A DNA stretch of 22,341 nucleotides from Phallusia fumigata (lineage: Eukaryota; Chordata; Ascidiacea; Phlebobranchia; Ascidiidae). This document shows, piece after piece, positions 1 through 7,797 of this stretch. Under the pieces are notes generated by a model, which made no database searches, was not told the DNA's origin, and saw only the letters and a program-made list of their open reading frames with translations. The stretch is from assembly GCA_008931825.1 (NCBI GenBank), contig QXVZ01034218.1, positions 1 through 22,341 of the forward strand, read 5' to 3'. A program made the position numbers and the translations under genes. Numbering within the stretch: the stretch's first letter is position 1; every line of letters starts with the position of its first letter.

Positions 1-230
1 CATTGCATGAATGCATGAGTACGTGACTTCGTGAGTAGGTGATTGCCTGAATGCACGATCACGTGACTACGTCATTGCGTTAGTGCACTGGTGCGCGACA
101 CATGTACGTCACTAAGTTGTTGCATGAATGCACTGGTACGTGAGTCTCTCGTTGCGTGAATACGCAAGTACGTGACTATGTCAATGCGTGAATGCACTGG
201 TACGTGAGTCCCTCGTTGCGTGACGAGGCA
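1..230. repeat. Degenerate minisatellite, about 32-bp period
   Basis: About seven imperfect units of roughly 32 bp are visible, built on the words TTGCGTGAATGCACTGG and TACGTGAGTC. The string GAATGCACTGGTACGTGAGT occurs at 126 and again at 190, and CGTTGCGTGA occurs at 150 and 214. Both pairs are 64 bp apart, which is two units, so alternate units resemble each other more than neighbours do. The array begins before the window and fades out near 230. An open frame on the minus strand through it (72-305) simply reflects the repeat and is not called as a gene. Confidence 0.75.
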
Positions 231-424
231 CTTACACAAAAGATGGACGGTTAGTGGACAACAATGGATCTGTACGTCTAAAACTGGACCACGTGATTTG
301 AACATAGGCTTTAAACACTAACGGCTTTTAAACAAAAACGATTTCTAGACAATTTGAATCGGACGTTTGCGATTGGCCAAAACTAACCAACGGAAAATTC
401 CACATTACAGCACTTTCAGTTATT

Positions 425-430
425 TATAAA
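425..430 (+). promoter_or_regulatory. Possible TATA box upstream of gene A
   Basis: The hexamer TATAAA lies in TTATTTATAAAACC, about 213 nt upstream of the gene A start codon. In AT-rich DNA this can occur by chance, and there is no independent evidence of a transcription start. The rest of 231-642 shows nothing coding. Confidence 0.2.
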
Positions 431-591
431 ACCACATTATGTTACAGTGCAAATAGGAACGCAGGAATGAACAGAAATGTGTTTCACATGCTTGTCAGAT
501 TTCATTTAATTTTGGTATATTTGATGTTTTTTTTATTAAAGGTGTTGAAATTTAAAACACAAAAGTATAATAAATTTATTAAGCTTCACAC

Positions 592-610
592 GATTCAACT
601 TTTGTTACAG
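592..610 (+). promoter_or_regulatory. 3' splice acceptor just before gene A start (possible trans-splice site)
   Basis: A pyrimidine-rich tract ending in AACTTTTGTTACAG forms a good acceptor whose AG is at 609-610, only 32 nt before the ATG at 643. No convincing upstream donor or exon is visible. In tunicates many mRNAs receive a spliced leader at such an outron acceptor, so this could be one. It could equally be the acceptor of an ordinary intron whose 5' non-coding exon lies further upstream. Confidence 0.35.
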
Positions 611-642
611 TGCCTTATCAATATATACTCTTGTATTTAACA

Positions 643-3600
643 ATGTCTGAAACTGTTCACTCACACAGAGGTTTAAAGGCCCCGACCTATTTGGACCTGA
701 AGCAAAAAGTCGCTGGACATGGGTTGGTAAGTATATAAACTGATTATAAAAAGTTGTCTGATGCAATTTTTTTACCCAGTATTAACCATAGAACAAAGTT
801 TCCTTTAACAGCTTAAACTACCAGCAATTGATATAACAGCTTTGTCTGATTTGTTTAATATTATCAATATAGCATTTAGCAGTTATTAAATTCCAAAGCG
901 TCCTAGTTTGAGAACATTGTTAAATCTTTCGCAATTTAAACGTTATCCGTTTAAATTAAAACTGTAAACTCACCACAACCAACTTCCGTCAACACTTTTT
1001 ATACAGGAATACGATTTTATCGACACGACCTCCCAAACTGTTGGTACAAATGGAGGAACGTTAACAGTTGGTGGTTGTGTGGTGAAGATTCCTGAAGGTG
1101 CTTGTGATAGGGAGGTGGAAATTTCAATCACCTCTTACTATGAATATGAAAAGTTAATGGTAATAAAAAACAAATTGTATGACTTAATATAATTAGTTAT
1201 AGATTAGCTGCAGGAAACTTTATATCTTTTTTGTCTTTATTTCAATATCTTTTGACTAGTGTCGTAATTTTTAGTTTTCGTTTTAACAGATGCCAGCCGC
1301 TGACAAGGGGAGTAGTTCAGTCATCAGACTCACTCCAATGTTAAAATGTGAACCAGAAGGCTTCGAATTTAAAAAGCCCGTAGAAATCACACTACCCACC
1401 TGTTATCGAAATGTCGAAGAATCTCCTGTTTCTGTCACAGTAAGTTGATTGCTTTAATACAACTGAGGGCAAAGCAAAGTAGTTTTTATTTTAGGCGATT
1501 ATTTGGAACCATTTTGTTAATAAACATAGCAAAGAAGCTCGTCCTAACAAAACGAGATTTTTATTCCGGTATTTTGAACTGGCTTTGTTACCAAAAAGTG
1601 TTGTCTAAAGTTACGGGTATTATAACTTAACGATCACAGTGAAATTATCTCCAACCATAAAAGGCTAATTTTAAGCTTACGGGACAAAACTTCTGACGAG
1701 ATAACAAACATAAAGTGTTGCAAATGCGTTGGTCGTTACCTGCTTGACTTCACATTGAGGGGGAAAAAAACACGGTTTGGATGCAAGAAAACTTTAATGT
1801 GTTTTTGAAGGTTCGCCAAAAAGTAAACAAAGAATGGAAAGTCCTAAACCAACTGGAAATGGATGCAACAACCAATTCCTTTACTTTCGAGACTTTAAGT
1901 TTACACCCGTAAGTAAGTTGTGTTATCTAGTGGAATAAACTCTTTCAAATCTCACTGTTTTCAGGGTTGACATTGTGATCAATAATAAATTTTTATTTTG
2001 CCGACTTGAAAAAGAGAAATATCTGAAAGTTACATTGGTTGACAGAAGAAGCACAGAATTAAAAGCTTTGGTGACAATCACAGACAACCTTAGCTCTGTG
2101 ATCCAACCCAGTTCCGATAAAGTTCTTTGCGAAAACAAGTTTCTTTTGAGGTAAGCAGACTAAGTTACTTTATACAAACCCCTTGCAGATAGATTTTCAT
2201 ATGATCAAACGTCTTGGGAGATTTTTCTTTCGCAGCGAGTAAAAAGTAGAAACAGAATGTCCAGGGTTTGAAAGTTGAATCGCAGCAAAACATGATTGAA
2301 ACTAGTGTGCTGTTTGGATTTCAAGTTTACAATATAATTATGAAAACACAACACAAAATATTTGCTTCTCGTCGCAAGTTTTATTGTTAGTTTCTTAATT
2401 GCAATGTGACAAATGAGTTTCTTTACAGCCGCAGACAAAACGACATGATCTTATCATTCAAAGGACCAAGTAATGTTAAAACTCACCCACAAGGACTATT
2501 CTTGATCGACCTATGGGGGAAAAAAACATTTAACATGAAGGTAGAAGGAGACATGGCGACTGACCACGAGTTTCAGATTTCCGCAATATCAACTTTGGGT
2601 GAAGAAATTGTTCTTACAAACTTCGTTTTGCCGAAAGAAATTCTTGGTAAATATTAAACTGACAAAATACTAAGGAATAAATTCCTGATTTTTATATCAC
2701 AACAAACGATATGTAAAACAATTGTTTCTTTGCAATAAATATANGTAAAGATTCCTGAAGGTGCTTGTGATAGGAAGGTGGAAATTTCAATCACTTCATA
2801 CTATGGATATGGAAAGTCAACGGTGATAATTTTTAATTTTTGATTGTGGCTTTTTACGAAATACCTGTTAACTAATGTCGTAAATTTTAAGTTTTTGTTT
2901 TAACAGATGCCAGCCGCTAATACAGGAAATGATTACGTCAGAAGACTCACTCCAATGTTAAAATGTGAACCAGAAGGCTTCGAATTTAAAAAGCCCATAG
3001 AAATCACACTAGGGACCTGTTATCGAAATGTCGAAGAATCTCCTGTTTCTGTCATAGTAAGTTGATCGCTTTTGTACAATTGAGCAAAGTAGTTTTTATT
3101 TTAGGCGAAGTAGTTTTTATTTCAGGCGATTAATTGAAACCCTTTGGTTAAAATACATTGAGAAAACGAGATGTTTATTTCGGTATTTTGAACTGGCTTT
3201 GTTACCAATAGGTGTTGCCTAAAAGTTTTGTGTTTTATAAGTCAACGTTCGTCGAGAAATTATCTCCAAATCCAAAGAGCTAATCTCGAGCTTATGAGAC
3301 CAGACGAGATAACAAACATACAGTGCTGCAAATGCGTTGGTCGTTACCTGTTTAACTTAATATTGAGGGGGAAAAAACTTTTTAGATGCAACAAACTTTC
3401 ATGTGTTTTCAAAGGTTCGCCAAAAAGTAAACAAAGAATGGAAAGTCATAGACCAACTGAAAATGGATGCAACAGCCAATTCCTTTACTTTCAAGACATT
3501 TACATTTAACCCGTAAGTAAGTTGTGTTATCTATTGAAATAAACTCTTTCAATCCTCACTGTTTTCAGGGTCGATATTGTGGTCAATGATGAAGCTTTGT

Positions 3601-6257
3601 TTTACGAACTTGAAAAAGTGAAATATCTTAAAGTTTTACTGACTGACAGAAGAAGCACAGAATTAAAAGCTATGGTGACAATCACAGACAACCTTAGCTC
3701 TGCGATCAAACCCAGTTCCGATAAAGTTCTTTGCGAAAACAAGTTTCTTTTGAGGTAAGCAGACTAAGTACCTTTATACAAACCCCCTGCTGATAGATAT
3801 TCATATGATTAAACGTCTTGGGAGATTTTTCTTACGTCGCGAGTAAAAAGCAAAAACAGAATGTCCAGGGTTTGAAATTTGCACGACAGCAAATATTGAT
3901 TGAAACTAGTGTACTGTTTTGATTTCATGTTTAAAATAAAATTATGAAAACACAACACAAAATATTTGCTTCTCGTCGCAAGTTTTATTGTTAGTTTCTT
4001 AATTGCAATGTGACAAATGAGTTTCTTTACAGCCGCAGACAAAACGACATGATCTTATCGATCAAGGACCAAGTAATGTTAAAACTCACCCACAAGGACT
4101 ATTCTTGATCGACCTATGGGGGAAAAAAACATTTAACATGAAGGTAGAAGGAGACATGGCGACTGACCACGAGTTTCAGATTTCCGCAATATCAACTTTG
4201 GGTGAAGAAATTGTTCTTACAAACTTCGTTTTGCCGAAAGAAATTCTTGGTAAATATTAAACTGACAAAATACTAAGGAATAAATTCCTGATTTTTATAT
4301 CACAACAAACGATATGTAAAACAATTGTTTCTTTGCAATAAATATAAATGTTCATCACACATTTGCCTTGAGCATTTATTTTACAATGTAAAATGAAAAA
4401 TTTTGTGTTTTACCTTCTAACATTTTGTAGACGAACTTTTGCTGCAAAGAGCTGGAGAGGATATACAGCAGGTAAGCCTTATTTCATACGAATCCTTCCG
4501 GATCATGATAGATTTGACTACACAATAGGAAATCACTAAGCACTCTATATCATGTACCAAATTCTTCTTACAATTTCGGAAGCATGTCACACCGATATCC
4601 AAAAAAACTAATATTTTTGTGCCCTCTTTTATAACTTACCCATTAAAAGCAGGTAAACATATTTTTTTAATAATTTGACATCAACAATTCAGGTCCTTGT
4701 TTATTGCCAGAAACAAAGTTGTATAAACTAGTAATTATAATAGGATGACCTGTGCATATCTGCAAAAGTTGGTGAAGGTGGAGCAACAATTGAGGTTGGA
4801 GGTTGCAAAGTTATTATTCCACAGAATGCTTTGTTAAAAGATGTTGAAGTTGAAATTTCTATTGACAACCAAGAGGCGGATGATGTTGTAAGTAAAGCTG
4901 TAATTTATTGTAATTTGTGTCTGACTAAAAGTTATTTCTGCAAATCACATATCAGTGCAATAATCTCCATATAAGAGGTATGTTTCAGATACGGTTGACA
5001 CCTTTGATGAAATGCAAACCACACGGATTGACATTTAAAAAGGAAATTAAAATTATTCTTCCAACTTTGTACCGTGCTGAAAATGATGCACTCCAAGTTG
5101 CAGTAAGTTGTGCAGAGACTACTTAAATGCTTTAAAAGACATAACCATTTACCAACCCAATGTGCTGGGTGTAAAAAACAGTCTGTAAATTTATATTTAT
5201 AATATTAATTTAAAGGTTCGGAGAGCAAAAGATGAATTCTCAGGTTTTGAGACGATTGGAGATGATTTTCTTCATCGTGAAACTCAATGTTTTGAACTTT
5301 TAACTCACCAATTTTCACTGTACGTATGATGTCATTCAAACTTTCTAATTAAAAAAAAATACTTCTGCTGGTATTGCATCTTTCAAGGTTTGATTACATA
5401 CTTTTTGATGCGAGCAAAAGAATAAACTTGTTGAGGGAAAAATTATTGATATTTGGTGTGAGTCCTGACTCAACAGACGCACCAATGGAAATTGTTTCTT
5501 CGGTGGTTGTTTGCCACAACAAAGAATCAGCAAAAAAGCTCAACAACAAGAACAAATTGCTGGAAACTGACTTTCTCCTGAAGTAAGCCACAGATTGTTT
5601 TTTTTAGATTTAGGGTAGCCTGACCTTCCATAACCGGAACCTACATTTTTAAAGGCCCCTAAATTGGTTGTTGTAAAATGTCCTTAGTATATAATGTTAC
5701 CTTGTTCAAATTCATTTTATTGATTTTTGTTTTCAAACTCTTTTAAAAAAGATATTAGAGATGTAAAAAAACATTTTTGTTGTGATTTCTACAATTCTTG
5801 AAAAAGTTCTGTTTCGTGTCCAAAACTATGCACGTTTATAGATACGAGGAGAAAGAATTGGATTTGCAGCTAACAGGTGAACATCTAAATGAACTCACAG
5901 CAAAGATTATAGATGCTCGGTGTGAGAGATATGAAAAGCATTTCTCTTTGGGGAAGAACAATGGAGATGGTTGGATGAGTGACACAATACAAATATGCCT
6001 CACATCCACATCTAAAGAAACATTTGTAGAAACAGATGTGGTGATTACCAAAGATGATCGAGGTATTTTGGTTCTTTCTGTTACCCACAAATGTGGATGA
6101 CCATCTAATACTGTGTACATTTACAGCACCTCGTTCACAACCTGATGTTCAAACCAGCTTCAGTAACAGCTCTTTCCACGATACTACAATTTCTGCTAGT
6201 TTAAAATACAATGAGAGAGACACTAATTCATTCTGGTCCCGGTGTACTTTGTTGTAA
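643..6257 (+). CDS. Gene A: multi-module ZU5-UPA protein (spliced)
   Basis: Exons read by splice sites and phase: 643-726, 1007-1159, 1290-1439, 1811-1908, 1965-2150, 2435-2646; after the N, 2745-2822, 2907-3056, 3415-3512, 3569-3754, 4039-4249; then 4431-4471, 4744-4887, 4989-5102, 5216-5319, 5388-5582, 5842-6062 and 6127-6257 (TAA). Exon 1 gives a 28-residue leader starting MSETVHSHRG. Each set then encodes a ZU5 domain (GGTLTVGGCVVKIPEGA, then RLTPMLKCEPEGFEFKKP and ITLPTCYRN) followed by a UPA-like region (KEKYLKVTL, TITDNLSS, LIDLWGKK, HEFQISA). In known families ZU5-UPA is an intracellular interaction module in UNC5, PIDD and ankyrins. I see no signal peptide, transmembrane helix, ankyrin repeats or death domain. 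The tail after 6062 is polar and Ser/Thr-rich. The first two modules straddle the N at 2744 and may be two alleles of one module. The second carries a 1-nt deletion. The cellular role is unknown. Confidence 0.75.
1007..2646 (+). other. Gene A module 1: ZU5 + UPA exon set
   Basis: Five coding exons after the leader. Exon 1007-1159 (51 codons) and exon 1290-1439 (50 codons) carry ZU5; 1811-1908 (starts VRQKVNKEWKV) completes it. Exons 1965-2150 and 2435-2646 carry the UPA-like part, including LIDLWGKKTFNMKVEG. All donors are GT and all acceptors AG. The last exon has two possible acceptors six bases apart (AG at 2427-2428 or 2433-2434); I chose the downstream one because it gives FLLRQND, matching the sister modules. 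Frame is intact throughout. It ends in phase 1 at a G|GTAAAT donor, so a linker exon like 4431-4471 should follow, but the contig stops at 2743 before one appears. Confidence 0.75.
2745..4249 (+). other. Gene A module 2: ZU5 + UPA exon set with a 1-nt frameshift
   Basis: The sequence opens directly after an N in the middle of a ZU5 exon (VKIPEGACDRKVEISITSYY) and proceeds through the same exon order as module 1. It differs at scattered codons, for example LGT where the other copies have LPT. Exon 4039-4249 is 211 nt rather than 212. Compared with module 1 and gene D, the LS-(F/I)-KGP stretch has lost one A in the run at 4064-4065, and the frame would reach TGA shortly after. From about 2330/3930 onward the two copies are nearly identical, including the intron after the exon. 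This could be a separate module, the other haplotype of module 1, or a read error at the A run. Confidence 0.6.
4431..6062 (+). other. Gene A module 3: linker exon plus divergent ZU5 + UPA
   Basis: Linker exon 4431-4471 (phase 1 to 0) encodes DELLLQRAGEDIQQ. Exon 4744-4887 encodes the first ZU5 half (GGATIEVGGCKVIIPQNA, VEVEISI) and 4989-5102 the second (RLTPLMKCKPHGLTFKK, IILPTLYR). Exon 5216-5319 matches the VRQK exon in position but starts VRRAKDEF. Exons 5388-5582 and 5842-6062 form the UPA-like part, which is much more diverged from modules 1 and 2 (KELDLQLTGEHLN, MSDTIQICLTS). The phases 0, 0, 0-2, 2-2, 2-1 are identical to the other modules, which supports the exon calls. It is older than the module 1/2 pair. 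Confidence 0.75.
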
Positions 6258-6625
6258 TGATGGCAAGATTCCATCTACCATTGTTTCTCTTGAAATTGGT
6301 AGCCTATTAAGAACATACAAGCATTTGTAGCTTTATCATGTGCAGGTAATGCGTCCACAACTAAACACTGTGGTATTAGGATTTTCCAGCTAAAAAAATC
6401 AAAAAGGGGGATAGTTTGCTGTCAACTTCTAAAGAAAGATCAAATTGTATCAGTTTCTGTTTTCATTCGCATTGCTTGACTTTGGCACTTGTTGTTTTTT
6501 ACCCTGTTACCTACAAGAAAATATAATACAGAGTTTGTAGTGATGGACTTGTGATCTGCAAATGTTGTTAGCTATCAACAGCGTTAAGGGTTTGTAACAA
6601 TGTAAACTCCGATTATTCAATTCAG

Positions 6626-6738
6626 GTACAGTTCGCCAAACAGATATGACGCCAGACCGCAGAGCAGAAGGGCAAGAAACTAAACTGTACACAGGCAGCC
6701 CTTTGCTACAAGATGGTCAGACCCCGAGCGACGCGTGA
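6626..6738 (+). CDS. Possible alternative last exon of gene A
   Basis: An acceptor (TTATTCAATTCAG) precedes an open stretch of 37 codons including a TGA stop at 6736-6738, starting TVRQTDMTPDRRAEGQET and ending QTPSDA. Its entry phase (1) matches the donor at 6063 that normally feeds exon 6127-6257, so it could replace that exon. It is polar, with no domain I recognise. Evidence is limited to phase agreement and an acceptor; it may be chance. Most of 6258-6625 shows nothing else. Confidence 0.25.
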
Positions 6739-7327
6739 CCAGCCTACTTATACCTGCGCAAAGAGGTTCCTTGCCACCTACACCCGCGAGGCCGCCTCAA
6801 GTTTAAAAATCTGGCTGATTCATTTTGTCAGTCTTTTTATCATGGTTAAGGGCAGTGTTTCGCGACACACAACCTTTGTGCATCCTTTGTGCATGTTGCC
6901 ATTGTTTCAGATGCATCATTTATGGTCGGTAAACAATTGGTCACTGAGCGTTTTTGATTTATGTTTCTGCGTCGCTTTGTTCCTTGAAAGTAAACTTATT
7001 TTAGAGCAAATTTCCAACTTACTGCTTGTCAAGTGCTTGAACAAAATTGCTACAATTGTAAGCTATAACAAAAAAACACAAAACCAAATTGGTTTTTCTA
7101 AGACAAGCGACGAATTTCTTTTATTTGAAACACAACTCAAATGCAGGTAAAAAAAATTTTAAGATTAACAGGCCATTTCGCCATGTCGAAAAAAAACAGT
7201 CCGGTTAAGCATAGGCAAAGTTTATCTTGAGTCATAAATTTGAACTCGATGCGAGCTTTGAGCTTGTACTCCAAAAAACAACTATTTTGGAAGCGATAAT
7301 TGCTAATTTCTGCACCATCTACACTAG
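6739..7327. other. No recognised gene
   Basis: The stretch includes a 145-codon open frame (6713-7150) whose composition changes from GC-rich to AT-rich midway and whose translation shows no conserved pattern. I do not call it. Its end, CTCAAATGCAGGTAAAAAA, closely resembles the exon end at 8036-8054 in the tubulin gene, which may be coincidence. Confidence 0.4.
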
Positions 7328-7525
7328 TGGTCGCTACAATCTATGGTGTGCGAGTCATAGGCAGTCGTCCGTTCTCTTGCATACACGTATCAACGCCCTC
7401 TTCCGAGCTGAACTATGCACAATACTTTGATTGGAATCGGAACAAAGAGAAGTGGTTGCAGGACCGAAAGGAAATCGGTGACACATTTTATGTCTTTCCA
7501 GTAAAATTCCAACCCATTGGTGATC
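7328..7525 (+). CDS. Unrecognised coding exon candidate
   Basis: A strong acceptor (TTTCTGCACCATCTACACTAG) and a strong donor (C|GTGAGT) bound 198 nt of open frame, phase 1 to phase 1. The product fragment includes YGVRVIGSRPFSCIHVS, YAQYFDWNRNKEKWLQDRK and GDTFYVFPVKFQP, which looks like folded protein rather than chance translation. Without the donor it would run on to a TAG at 7588-7590. I do not recognise the family. It does not resemble the tubulin N-terminal domain, and its exit phase does not match the tubulin exon at 7798, so it may belong to a different gene or be a terminal exon. Confidence 0.4.
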
Positions 7526-7797
7526 GTGAGTTTTTTACTCATATTTATTCGCTCCAGAATCGCACTCAAGTGTTGAGTGCGTTGCAATAGTCAATAGGTG
7601 CAACCACTGTCGCCTATTTTGCGCCTCCTGTGTTATCCTTAGCAGGGAACTTGAGCATATTGAAACAGCCCACTGTAGCATTGTTCTGCTCTCATTGGAT
7701 TAAATCAATACATTAACAGTCAAATTTGGCCCGTATTTAAAACCACCCAAAATCAGACATATTTTTCTGGCCCGACTTTTGAGAAAACTACAACCAG

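Noticed and set aside
1..230. CRISPR array
   Set aside because: Units are degenerate and contiguous with no unique spacers, and the window is clearly eukaryotic.
2205..2438. Minus-strand frame of 77 codons, with a near-identical partner at 3809-4042
   Set aside because: Both lie antisense over the same intron in the two module copies; the similarity comes from the duplicated intron, not from a gene.
3228..3509. Plus-strand 93-codon frame
   Set aside because: It reads through an intron and then the exon 3415-3512 in the wrong frame; sister copies keep the exon in the VRQK frame instead.
5836..6120. Minus-strand frames of 94 and 67 codons over the last large gene A exon
   Set aside because: They are antisense shadows of exon 5842-6062, which has correct splice sites and phase.
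6713..7150. 145-codon plus-strand frame
   Set aside because: No recognisable domain, a changing base composition along its length, and no supporting splice or homology signal.
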